Shown here: positions 35,367 through 42,147 of the stretch, piece after piece
How positions within the stretch are numbered: position 1 is the first letter of the stretch
Layout: each line of letters starts with the position of its first letter
NCBI RefSeq assembly: GCF_000986795.1
Contig: NZ_LAYZ01000024.1
Span: 186,001 to 250,000, forward strand
Source of the DNA: Salinicoccus sediminis
GTDB lineage: Bacteria > Bacillota > Bacilli > Staphylococcales > Salinicoccaceae
Length of the DNA: 64,000 bases
Direction: 5' to 3'
Made by a program: the position numbers and the translations under genes
The notes under the pieces: model-generated
Database searches by the model: none
Seen by the model: only the letters and a program-made list of their open reading frames with translations
Told to the model about the DNA's origin: nothing

Positions 35367-35609
35367 TTACACAAGAGTGAGTTTCTTATCCAGTGCTTCG
35401 GCAATATTATTGATTGTTTCCAGTGAAGGTATACTTTCCAGGTTTTCAATCCGGGATAGTTGTCCCTGTGTTATCTCAGCACGTTCTGCAACTTCTTTTT
35501 GAGTCAGATTTAATTGTTTCCGCGCTGTTTCCAATTCAATAATCAGTTCTATAGCTTTCCTTTCCTGCTTTGAAACTCCCCATTCCCCAGCGTTGAATGT
35601 TCTGCTCAT
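35367..35609 (-). CDS. HigA-type helix-turn-helix antitoxin
   Basis: An 80-residue XRE-family protein. The DNA-binding motif is 'LNLTQKEVAERAEITQGQLS' followed by RIENLES. It is the second gene of a toxin-first operon, the order typical of HigBA. It presumably neutralises the adjacent RelE-superfamily toxin and represses the operon through a palindrome before the toxin gene. A related solitary antitoxin lies at 62865-63107. AAGGAG lies 9 bases before the chosen ATG. Confidence 0.88.
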   Translation of the reverse strand: MSRTFNAGEWGVSKQERKAIELIIELETARKQLNLTQKEVAERAEITQGQLSRIENLESIPSLETINNIAEALDKKLTLV

Positions 35610-35633
35610 AGCCTTCACTCCTTATTAATTTCC

Positions 35634-35957
35634 CTATTTTTCATCCGCCTGATTCCGCTTATAAGCAGAGAGCCTTTGATTCGCAAGATTCATATATCTT
35701 TTTGGTATTTTGGATTCTTTCTTTTCAAATATAACAAGCGCTATCGCTTTTTCATTTTCATAAGCATAGAGGATTCTAAATTCCAACGGCCGTAATTCAA
35801 AAATTTTTTGATGTACATTATCAGCTTTTGGGCGGGATACATCGAAACCCTGTATCTGTAGATAAGTCAAATAATTTGTGATGACTTTAAACTGCTCAGG
35901 TTTCTTTTTACGTAATTTAGTTAAATCTTTCTTGATAAAACCAATATCTATCTCCAC
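35634..35957 (-). CDS. HigB/RelE-superfamily toxin
   Basis: A 107-residue protein of the Gp49-like HigB family (ribosome-dependent mRNA interferase by family). 'KIFELRPLEFRILYAYENEK' and 'LVIFEKKESKIPKRYMNLAN' carry the family's conserved 'ELR...RilY' and 'FxKK...P' residues. It starts at GTG with GGGGAGG 5-6 bases upstream; the sequence before it has no alternative. It is followed 24 bases later by the HigA-type antitoxin gene. Confidence 0.88.
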   Translation of the reverse strand: MEIDIGFIKKDLTKLRKKKPEQFKVITNYLTYLQIQGFDVSRPKADNVHQKIFELRPLEFRILYAYENEKAIALVIFEKKESKIPKRYMNLANQRLSAYKRNQADEK

Positions 35958-35975
35958 CGTTTCCTCCCCAGTATA

Positions 35976-35989
35976 ATGTATTTATACAT
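35976..35989. promoter_or_regulatory. Palindrome before higB, candidate HigA operator
   Basis: ATGTATTTATACAT is a perfect inverted repeat 19 bases before the toxin start, overlapping a TATAAT-like box; typical position for toxin-antitoxin autoregulation. Confidence 0.6.
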
Positions 35990-36044
35990 ATTATATCACA
36001 GTGATCAGAATATGTATATGTACATGACGCATTTGCAGTTTCAG

Positions 36045-36074
36045 GTGATCCAATTTCCCTTTTCCTGCGTATAC
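36045..36074 (+). promoter_or_regulatory. ECF-sigma-type promoter of the class F sortase gene
   Basis: GTGATCC, 13 bases, then CTGCGTATAC. The identical bipartite pattern with identical spacing occurs at 38286-38315 before the two-repeat secreted protein gene. Two-block conservation with a non-conserved spacer is how ECF sigma promoters look, and an ECF sigma gene lies between the two sites. Confidence 0.82.
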
Positions 36075-36113
36075 TGTATAACTTATGATAATTAATGAAG
36101 CGGGGTGCGGGAT

Positions 36114-36806
36114 ATGCGCAGGCTGATATTTTTACTGACAATGATCCTGGTCATTGCCGGCTGCGGCGGTCAGGATGGACAGGCGGGACAGGAGCCGGAG
36201 AATACGAATGAGGATGTTGCATCTGAAACGGAAACTGCTGAGGAGTCTTCTGAAGAGGCATCGGAAGATGAATCTGGTATTGAACCTGGAACTGAAGAGG
36301 AACAGCCTTCCACCATACCGACTGAGCAGGTGGAGATTCTGAAGGATGAGCGTGAGGGCATCGTCCCGGAGCGGATTGAGATTCCGGCGATTGATGTGGA
36401 TGCGCCGGTCCAGCATCTGGGTCTTAGGGACAACGGTGAGATGGAGGTGCCGGATACGCTGCATGATACTTCGTGGTATGAACCCGGGTATGAGGTCGGG
36501 GCGCCGGGCAACGCGGTGATTGCGGGGCATGTGGATGATACGGTGAATCCGGGTGTGTTCAAGCAGCTGCATACTCTGGAACCGGGCGATGAGATCATCG
36601 TCCACGGCGAGGACGGCGACACTCTGACGTTCACGGTCTATGACAAGGAGCTGTTTGATGCGGATGAGGCGCCGGTCGACAAGATCTTCGGCTACTCCCA
36701 CAACAGCCTGCTGAACCTGATTACATGCGAAGGGCCGTATGACTACGACACCGGCGGCACACCGAACCGCTGGGTGATCTATACTGAACTCGATACTGAG
36801 AGCTGA
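36114..36806 (+). CDS. Class F sortase lipoprotein
   Basis: A 230-residue protein. The signal peptide ends in the lipobox 'LVIAGC', followed by a Glu/Ser-rich acidic linker of about 55 residues, then a sortase domain from about residue 85. The catalytic His is in 'VIAGHVD' (about 139), the catalytic Cys in 'LNLITCEG' (about 205) and the Arg in 'NRWVIY' (about 219). Class F sortases are the least characterised branch; substrates here are unknown. A lipid anchor instead of a transmembrane helix is notable. It sits immediately upstream of an ECF sigma/anti-sigma pair and carries the shared ECF promoter, so it is probably a member of that regulon. The ATG was preferred over a GTG nine bases earlier. 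Confidence 0.9.
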   Translation: MRRLIFLLTMILVIAGCGGQDGQAGQEPENTNEDVASETETAEESSEEASEDESGIEPGTEEEQPSTIPTEQVEILKDEREGIVPERIEIPAIDVDAPVQHLGLRDNGEMEVPDTLHDTSWYEPGYEVGAPGNAVIAGHVDDTVNPGVFKQLHTLEPGDEIIVHGEDGDTLTFTVYDKELFDADEAPVDKIFGYSHNSLLNLITCEGPYDYDTGGTPNRWVIYTELDTES

Positions 36807-36811
36807 TTATT

Positions 36812-36849
36812 GCATGGAGGCCAATATCTGCGGCATCCATGCCTTTTTA
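36812..36849 (+). terminator. Intrinsic terminator of the sortase gene
   Basis: GCATGGA / TCCATGC stem with additional GCC/GGC-type pairing inside, followed by CTTTTTATT. It separates the sortase gene from the sigma-factor gene, which has a TATAAT box at 36862-36867. Confidence 0.8.
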
Positions 36850-36899
36850 TTCCAATTAATATATAATGGACGAATGACGCACAAACAAAGGAGAATCGT

Positions 36900-37475
36900 A
36901 TGACAAGGACCGACTCGGAACTGTACGAGGGTCTCCGGGCAGGTGATAAGGCCTGTCTGGAAATGCTCTACCGGAAATACGAAAAGCTGCTCTATTCCTA
37001 CGCGTACAAGATGACCTCGAGCCATGAACGCTCTGAGGAAGTGGTGCAGGATGTCTTCATGAAAGTCTGGCAGAAGAAAGGGGCCTACGACGAAGCCAAG
37101 GGGAAACTATCGACGTGGCTCATTACGATCACCCGGAATTCTGCGATTGACATTTCAAGACGGAAAAAGATCGATACTTATGAATATGATGAACGGGATG
37201 ATGTAAATCCGGACAGAGACCACTTCAATTCGCCGGTGGAAAAACAGGCCGAACATCATGAAGATCGTGAAATCATAAATGAAGCAATTCAGAAACTGAA
37301 CGAAGAACAGCAGAGGATTGTCACGCTGTTCTATTTCAAAGCATATTCCCAGTCCCAGATTGCCGAAGCGCTCGATGTGCCGCTCGGCACGGTGAAGAGC
37401 CGGCTGCGGCTCGCGCTCGGACATCTCAGGGAAAATATGGATCCCGCACGGAAAGGGGGCACTCAGAATGAATGA
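36900..37475 (+). CDS. ECF-type RNA polymerase sigma factor (SigK-like)
   Basis: A 191-residue sigma-70 family factor. Region 2 spans about residues 20-90 ('EKLLYSYAYKMTSSHERSEE', then 'VVQDVFMKVWQKK', 'LSTWLITITRNSAIDISR'), and region 4 about 120-175 ('LNEEQQRIVTLFYFKAYSQS', 'QIAEALDVPLGTVKSRLRL'). Regions 1 and 3 are absent, as in ECF factors. It overlaps the anti-sigma gene by 8 bases, so the two are translationally coupled. The likely regulon includes the upstream sortase and the downstream two-repeat secreted protein, whose promoters share one motif. Confidence 0.95.
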   Translation: MTRTDSELYEGLRAGDKACLEMLYRKYEKLLYSYAYKMTSSHERSEEVVQDVFMKVWQKKGAYDEAKGKLSTWLITITRNSAIDISRRKKIDTYEYDERDDVNPDRDHFNSPVEKQAEHHEDREIINEAIQKLNEEQQRIVTLFYFKAYSQSQIAEALDVPLGTVKSRLRLALGHLRENMDPARKGGTQNE

Positions 37476-38220
37476 CAACAGATACTGCGATCGACTGATC
37501 GACTACTACAACGGACACTTGGACCAGAAGGAAGAAGCGGAATTTGAAAAGCATCTTGAAGAGTGCCCCGACTGCCAGGCGGAACTGGCCGAATGGAAGG
37601 CACTGAACGCCGAACTGGCCCGTGACACCGAGCAGGTGGAACCGCCTCGCGGCATGGAGGACCGGGTTCTCGGCAATATCTTCGCCGAAGATACAGAGCG
37701 GGAAGAAAACCCGATGGATGAAAGAGATACTGCACGACATAAAAACGAAAAAACAACGAAAACGGGCTTCTATAAAAAACTGCTCATACCGCTCGCCGCC
37801 GCCCTGCTGCTGTCGGTGATCGGCAACATCTATCTGTGGAACGCCCAGCAGCAGACCGGGTCATTGTCAGAGGCGCTGCTCGAGGATGGTGAGACGATCA
37901 ACCTGGCACCGACGTCCGAATCGGAAGACATGAACGCGAAAATGGCGATGCATGAAACGAACGGCAGCCAGACGCTTGTGCTCCAGGCACAGAATTTCAC
38001 GGACCTCAATGAAGGCGAAGTCTACCAGGTATGGCTCCTGAAAGATGAACAGCCGTACCGCGCAGGCACACTCGTGCCGAACGACAGCGGTGAAGGCTAC
38101 ACCGTATTCACACTGGACGATGCGGAAGATGTGAATTGGGACACGGTCGCAATCACCGTGGAACCTTCCCCTCAGAACCAGGCACCGCAGGGTGACATCG
38201 TCATGTCGGCAGACTTCTAA
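37468..38220 (+). CDS. Membrane anti-sigma factor (zinc-finger N-terminus, RskA-type C-terminus)
   Basis: A 250-residue single-pass protein. The cytoplasmic zinc-binding anti-sigma domain has His29, Cys33 and Cys36 in 'EKHLEECPDCQAEL'. A basic linker precedes one membrane helix (about residues 103-123, 'LLIPLAAALLLSVIGNIYLW'). The extracytoplasmic C-terminal half is the RskA domain ('LVLQAQNFTDLNEGEVYQVW', 'LLKDEQPYRAGTLVP'), a beta-sandwich thought to sense the outside. It should hold the ECF sigma factor inactive until an external signal triggers release. Confidence 0.93.
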   Translation: MNDNRYCDRLIDYYNGHLDQKEEAEFEKHLEECPDCQAELAEWKALNAELARDTEQVEPPRGMEDRVLGNIFAEDTEREENPMDERDTARHKNEKTTKTGFYKKLLIPLAAALLLSVIGNIYLWNAQQQTGSLSEALLEDGETINLAPTSESEDMNAKMAMHETNGSQTLVLQAQNFTDLNEGEVYQVWLLKDEQPYRAGTLVPNDSGEGYTVFTLDDAEDVNWDTVAITVEPSPQNQAPQGDIVMSADF

Positions 38221-38226
38221 ATATCG

Positions 38227-38268
38227 TCTCCATTTCAGTTTTTCCGAAATTGAAATGGAGATTTTTTT
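38227..38268 (+). terminator. Intrinsic terminator of the sigma/anti-sigma operon
   Basis: TCTCCATTTCA / TGAAATGGAGA perfect stem followed by seven T residues. Confidence 0.93.
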
Positions 38269-38285
38269 ATTTTTTCTGAAATCAT

Positions 38286-38315
38286 GTGATCCATTTGGAA
38301 TCTCCCTGCGTATAC
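38286..38315 (+). promoter_or_regulatory. ECF-sigma-type promoter of the two-repeat secreted protein gene
   Basis: GTGATCC, 13 bases, CTGCGTATAC; identical blocks and spacing to 36045-36074. It is the only promoter-like element in the short space between the preceding terminator and the gene. Confidence 0.82.
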
Positions 38316-38346
38316 ATAGTGAAAACAAACAAAAGGAGTGAGAAGG

Positions 38347-39627
38347 ATGGATTTTAAAAAGCTGGCCGTCATCCCCATGGCAGCATTACTCGTATTTTCG
38401 AATGCCGGCTATGCCCAGGCGCATGACGGAGAGGAACATACGCCTACCGTTGAAACTGAGGCTGCAGATCTGAGGTCGACGCTCGACCATCTGCTGAGTG
38501 AACACGCATTCCTTGCAGTAGAGACGATGAGAAAAGGTGCGGACGGTGCTGAGGATTTCGATCAGTCAGCCGCGGCACTTGAGCAGAACACGATGGAACT
38601 TTCTGATACCATCGCATCCGTGTACGGTGAAGAAGCCGGACAGCAGTTCGAAGAGATGTGGAGCAGCCATATCGGCTACTTCGTGGACTACGTTAACGGC
38701 ACAGCAGAAGGCGACGAAGCGATGAAGGAAGAAGCGCTCAACCAGCTGTCACAATACCGCGACGATTTCTCGAAATTCCTTGAAACCGCCACTGAAGAAC
38801 GCGTAGATGCAGAAGGACTGGCTGAAGGCCTGCAGATGCACGTCGATCAGCTCATCGGAGCATTTGATGCATATGTAATGGGAGACTATGAAACAGCGTA
38901 TATGTATGAAAGGGAAGCAATCGGCCATATGTACATGGTCAGCAAAGGACTCTCTACAGCGATTGCCGACCAGTTCCCGGATCAGTTCAACAATACTGAC
39001 CCTGCCACACCGGCTGCGGACCTCCGTTCCAACCTGAACCACCTGTTCAGTGAACACGCAGGACTCGCAGCAGTCGCGATGCAGAACGGCATTGACGGCT
39101 CCGAAGACTTTGAAGCATCCACCATGGCACTTGAAGCCAATACCGAAGACCTTGCTGCAGCAGTGACAGACGTCTACGGCGAGGAAGCCGGACAGCAGTT
39201 CAAGACAATGTGGAGTGAACACATCGGCTACTTCGTGGACTACGTCAATGCCACAGCTGAAGAAGACACAGCCGCTCAGGAAGAAGCGATGAACAACCTT
39301 CAAATGTACAAGGAAGAGTTCTCCAAGTTCATGGAAACAGCAACAGAAGGCAACCTGCCGGCTGAAGACCTTTCCGAAGGACTTCAGATGCACGTCGAAC
39401 AGCTCATCGGCACATTTGATGCCTACGCATCAGGCGACTATGAAACTGCCTATACCGAGCTCAGGGAAGCAATCGCCCATATGTTCATGACAGGCAAAGG
39501 CCTCTCAGGCGCGATCGTAATGCAGTTGCCGGACCAGTTCATGTCCGAAATGCCTGAAGAGATGCCGAACACAGCACTCGCACCACCTGCAAAACCCGTT
39601 GAAACAGGTTACTATCAGGTCCAATAA
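38347..39627 (+). CDS. Secreted protein with two 175-residue helical His-bearing repeats
   Basis: A 426-residue protein. A signal peptide is cleaved near 'GYAQA|HDGEEH'. Two repeats follow (about residues 40-214 and 224-398, offset 184) that are over 60% alike. Each has 'LLSEHA'/'LFSEHA', 'VYGEEAGQQF', 'HIGYFVDYVN', 'EGLQMHV', and an 'AIxHM' near its end, so four His positions are kept in both. The pattern is all-helical, suggesting paired four-helix bundles that could bind a metal or heme. Similar repeats in Bacillaceae are, from memory, loosely annotated as copper amine oxidase-like, for which no catalytic motif is visible here. The C-terminus has no LPXTG motif. The ECF promoter upstream makes it the main candidate output of the sigma/anti-sigma pair. 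AAGGAG lies 8 bases before the ATG. Confidence 0.85.
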   Translation: MDFKKLAVIPMAALLVFSNAGYAQAHDGEEHTPTVETEAADLRSTLDHLLSEHAFLAVETMRKGADGAEDFDQSAAALEQNTMELSDTIASVYGEEAGQQFEEMWSSHIGYFVDYVNGTAEGDEAMKEEALNQLSQYRDDFSKFLETATEERVDAEGLAEGLQMHVDQLIGAFDAYVMGDYETAYMYEREAIGHMYMVSKGLSTAIADQFPDQFNNTDPATPAADLRSNLNHLFSEHAGLAAVAMQNGIDGSEDFEASTMALEANTEDLAAAVTDVYGEEAGQQFKTMWSEHIGYFVDYVNATAEEDTAAQEEAMNNLQMYKEEFSKFMETATEGNLPAEDLSEGLQMHVEQLIGTFDAYASGDYETAYTELREAIAHMFMTGKGLSGAIVMQLPDQFMSEMPEEMPNTALAPPAKPVETGYYQVQ

Positions 39628-39650
39628 TATAGTAACAGCCATTTTACTGA

Positions 39651-39685
39651 AAACGGCAGCCTCTCCTCCGGAGGCTGCCGTTTCT
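39651..39685. terminator. Bidirectional terminator between the two-repeat protein and YdcF genes
   Basis: AAACGGCAGCCTC / GAGGCTGCCGTTT perfect stem between convergent genes; the right arm ends at the YdcF stop codon. Confidence 0.9.
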
Positions 39686-40258
39686 CTATTGATCTATCCA
39701 CTTGTAGAGCCCCATCCTGTAGCCCCACATCTTCGTCATTTCACTGAACCAGATGACGTGCGAGTTCTCCCGCTCGATCCAGTTCTCGCCTTCAAGGTTC
39801 GGTGCGGCGATATAGTTCAGGTCGTAACCGGCATCGTTCACTTTATCGAAAATGAATTCCGCCCTTTCCACATGATAGTCGCTGGTGACGACCACGGCGG
39901 AATCGATGCCCTCCTCTTCCATGAAATCCATGGTGCTGACGGCATTCGTATACGTGCTTGTGGCGTCATTTTCCACGATCAGTGCCTCTTCAGGGATGCC
40001 GTAATGCTCTGCCACGGTCTTCAGTCCGGAAGTGCTGCCGTCCTTTTCTGACGCCGTAATCAGCACTTCATCCGCATATCCTTCCTCATACAGCCCGGCT
40101 GCCTGCTTCACCCTGCCCTGGTCACCGCCGCCGAGGACGACGATGACATCACTCTCCCGGGGCTCCTCCGCTTCGACCGGCAGGAAGCTGTCGGCGAGGA
40201 TCGTGGCGGCAAAGACTGTGAGCAGGCTGCCGAGGGTCATTATAAATTTCAGATTCAT
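39686..40258 (-). CDS. YdcF/ElyC/SanA-family (DUF218) protein
   Basis: A 190-residue protein with an N-terminal hydrophobic segment (signal anchor or signal peptide). 'ESDVIVVLGGGDQGRVKQAA' opens the DUF218 domain; 'ENDATSTYTNAVSTMDFMEE' and 'VVVTSDYHVERAEFIFDK' are its other conserved blocks. The family affects envelope integrity in E. coli, but its reaction is not settled. The C-terminal 'MWGYRMGLYKWIDQ' also occurs, diverged, in a decayed fragment at the right end of the window. GGAGG precedes the ATG. Confidence 0.88.
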   Translation of the reverse strand: MNLKFIMTLGSLLTVFAATILADSFLPVEAEEPRESDVIVVLGGGDQGRVKQAAGLYEEGYADEVLITASEKDGSTSGLKTVAEHYGIPEEALIVENDATSTYTNAVSTMDFMEEEGIDSAVVVTSDYHVERAEFIFDKVNDAGYDLNYIAAPNLEGENWIERENSHVIWFSEMTKMWGYRMGLYKWIDQ

Positions 40259-40404
40259 ATTTGCCTCCAATTAAAAAGCCCGGTCATCTCCCCCGGGTCT
40301 CCCATGCTGCCTGAATTCCATTTTCATTTTAAGGATATATGATAACAGATATACCCGGGTGATGTGAAACGAAACGCTGAACACATCTTTTCCCTCTCGC
40401 GGCC

Positions 40405-40430
40405 GTTTATTGGCGCATTGTTATGGGAAT
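40405..40430 (+). promoter_or_regulatory. Putative sigma-B promoter of the DUF2382 protein gene
   Basis: GTTTAT, 14 bases, GGGAAT fits the general-stress sigma-B consensus (GTTTAA, 12-15, GGGTAT) with two mismatches, 56 bases before the gene. Confidence 0.55.
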
Positions 40431-40485
40431 AATGTATCAATCGCATTTATATTTATAAATCATATAAACAAGGGGGAAGTACATA

Positions 40486-41283
40486 ATGGGCACAATCGAG
40501 TCTTTTTCAAACGAACAACAGCTGCTGAACAGGATCGACCACTATAAACGGAAGAATCTGCGTGAAGAGCGCCTGACCGTCATTTCGGAATACAACCTCG
40601 GCGACATGCTGATTCATTACCCCAACGTCAGGCAGAAATCATCGGAGGGCGACGCCTGGCACCGGATTGTCGCATGGTTTTCCGGCGATGATAGAGACGA
40701 GCAGATCATGGATGAGCTGCATCTCGGCGATTACGAACAGCAGGTCTACAAAAAATCGCTCGAGAACGGCAAAATGCTGCTCTATATCGACTATGACGAC
40801 GAGACGCTCCGTTCCATAAAAGGCCAGGAGCCATATGCGGCAAACACTAACGACAATGGGGATGAAGGTCATATTGCCGACGACACCATGCCGCTCCGGG
40901 AGGAACGGCTTGTCGTCGATAAGGAAAATGTGAATCTGGGCGAAGTCATCGTCAGCAAATACACCGATTCGGAATTTGAGGAAATGGATATCCCTGTCGA
41001 ATACGATGATGTGGACATCGAGCGGAGGCGCCTCGAAGCGGAGCCGCTGCTTGAGGACTACAACAATGATGACACGGACGATGATGAGAATGTCATCCGC
41101 ATACCGATCACACGCGACCGGCTCAAGGTCATCAAGGAAAGGGTCGTCACGGAGGAAGTCGTCATCAGAAAGGACAGACGGACGGAAACCAAACACATTT
41201 CGGAAGTCGTTTCCCATGAAGATATAAAAGTGACGGAAGTGAAACAGGAGACCGTTGATGAAGAAAGGTATTACCGCGAATGA
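40486..41283 (+). CDS. General-stress protein with YflT-like N-terminus and DUF2382 (YsnF/AvaK) C-terminus
   Basis: A 265-residue soluble acidic protein. The N-terminal about 110 residues ('ESFSNEQQLLNRIDHYKRKN', 'IVAWFSGDDRDEQIMDELHL') resemble the general stress protein 17M/YflT domain. The C-terminal about 150 residues contain 'LREERLVVDKENVNLGEVIV', 'IPITRDRLKVIKERVVTEEV' and 'VIRKDRRTETKHISEVV', the DUF2382 pattern shared with B. subtilis YsnF and cyanobacterial AvaK. Function is unknown; both families are linked to general stress. The sigma-B-like promoter fits. Ribosome site AAGGGGG. Confidence 0.88.
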   Translation: MGTIESFSNEQQLLNRIDHYKRKNLREERLTVISEYNLGDMLIHYPNVRQKSSEGDAWHRIVAWFSGDDRDEQIMDELHLGDYEQQVYKKSLENGKMLLYIDYDDETLRSIKGQEPYAANTNDNGDEGHIADDTMPLREERLVVDKENVNLGEVIVSKYTDSEFEEMDIPVEYDDVDIERRRLEAEPLLEDYNNDDTDDDENVIRIPITRDRLKVIKERVVTEEVVIRKDRRTETKHISEVVSHEDIKVTEVKQETVDEERYYRE

Positions 41284-41284
41284 C

Positions 41285-41319
41285 AAAACGCTCCCGGATC
41301 AAAGACCCGGGAGCGTTTC
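41285..41319. terminator. Bidirectional terminator between the DUF2382 gene and the tRNA
   Basis: AAACGCTCCCGG / CCGGGAGCGTTT stem. It lies after the stop codon on one strand and just past the tRNA 3' end on the other. Confidence 0.88.
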
Positions 41320-41327
41320 ATATATAG

Positions 41328-41398
41328 AGCCGACAGCGAGAATCGAACTCGCATTGCAGCCTTACCATGGCTGTGTTCTGCCATTAAACTATGTCGGC
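41328..41398 (-). tRNA. tRNA-Thr (anticodon GGT)
   Basis: On the minus strand the 71 bases fold as a cloverleaf: acceptor GCCGACA / TGTCGGC with discriminator T, D arm GTTT...GAAC with loop AATGGCA, anticodon arm CAGCC-ATGGTAA-GGCTG, variable CAAT, T arm GCGAG-TTCGATT-CTCGC. Anticodon GGT reads ACC. CCA is not encoded. Confidence 0.93.
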
Positions 41399-41517
41399 AC
41401 AATCAACTTGGATAGTTAATTTATCAACCTAATTGATTATAACATATATTTTGCAGAACGGAATCCTATTTTTCAAGAAAACATGACAGAAATGGTGAAA
41501 GTTTGAACCATACGGTC

Positions 41518-41988
41518 CTACTTATATTTGTTCATCAGAGCCGCCGGGATATGGCAGTAGTCATCCGGGCATCTGTCGAGACGGTCCTGATGTTCGGATG
41601 CGCTTTTCACATAATTCTTGAGCGGGAGCACTTCGACTGCGATACGGTCACGGTCGCTTCTTTCATCTATGAATGCCTCCGCCGCCTTCAAGTGCTCTGC
41701 ATCTTCACTGTAGAGACCGGTCCGGTATTTTTCGCCGGCATCCCCGCCCTGCCGGTTCACACTGTACGGATCGATGATTTCGAACAGATACCCCATCAGT
41801 TCCCTGACAGAAACCACCGACGGATCGAAGCCGGTCTTCACACATTCCGCATAGCCGTCATATTCACCCTCCAGAGTGCTGGATGTGCCATTCGCACGCC
41901 CCGCTTCGGTCGATATTACACCCGGCAGTGTCTTGATGAACGCCTGTACGCCCCACAGACATCCGCCGGCAATATGTACAGTTTCCAT
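41518..41988 (-). CDS. msrA: Peptide-methionine (S)-S-oxide reductase MsrA
   Basis: A 156-residue short MsrA that repairs oxidised methionine. The catalytic Cys is at position 10 in 'AGGCLWGVQAF'; the usual motif is GGCFWG, so the aromatic residue is replaced by Leu. 'GYAECVKTGFDPSVVSVREL' and 'SEHQDRLDRCPDDYCHI' hold further conserved positions, with possible recycling Cys residues at 'RCPDDYC'. The Phe-to-Leu change sits in the substrate methyl pocket and may lower or alter activity. Monocistronic; AAGGGGG before the ATG. Confidence 0.88.
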   Translation of the reverse strand: METVHIAGGCLWGVQAFIKTLPGVISTEAGRANGTSSTLEGEYDGYAECVKTGFDPSVVSVRELMGYLFEIIDPYSVNRQGGDAGEKYRTGLYSEDAEHLKAAEAFIDERSDRDRIAVEVLPLKNYVKSASEHQDRLDRCPDDYCHIPAALMNKYK

Positions 41989-42083
41989 GCAGTAACCCCC
42001 TTCCCTAAAATGCTCCAGTACTATCCAGAGTACTCTGTTTCAATAATCACTTCAATCAAAATAAATGAATCCGTCCTTTTTCA

Positions 42084-42112
42084 TTGCGAACATACGTTCG
42101 GTATTTTATAAT
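42084..42112 (+). promoter_or_regulatory. SOS-type promoter: LexA box within a sigma-A promoter
   Basis: TTGCGA (42084-42089) and TATAAT (42107-42112) are 17 bases apart. CGAACATACGTTCG (42087-42100) overlaps the -35 end and the spacer and fits the Bacillus/Staphylococcus LexA consensus CGAACRNRYGTTYG at every position. It lies about 48 bases before the TIR gene start and faces no other gene on the plus strand. Confidence 0.9.
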
Positions 42113-42147
42113 TGAATCCACAACACATATAAAAGTGAGGGGATTGG

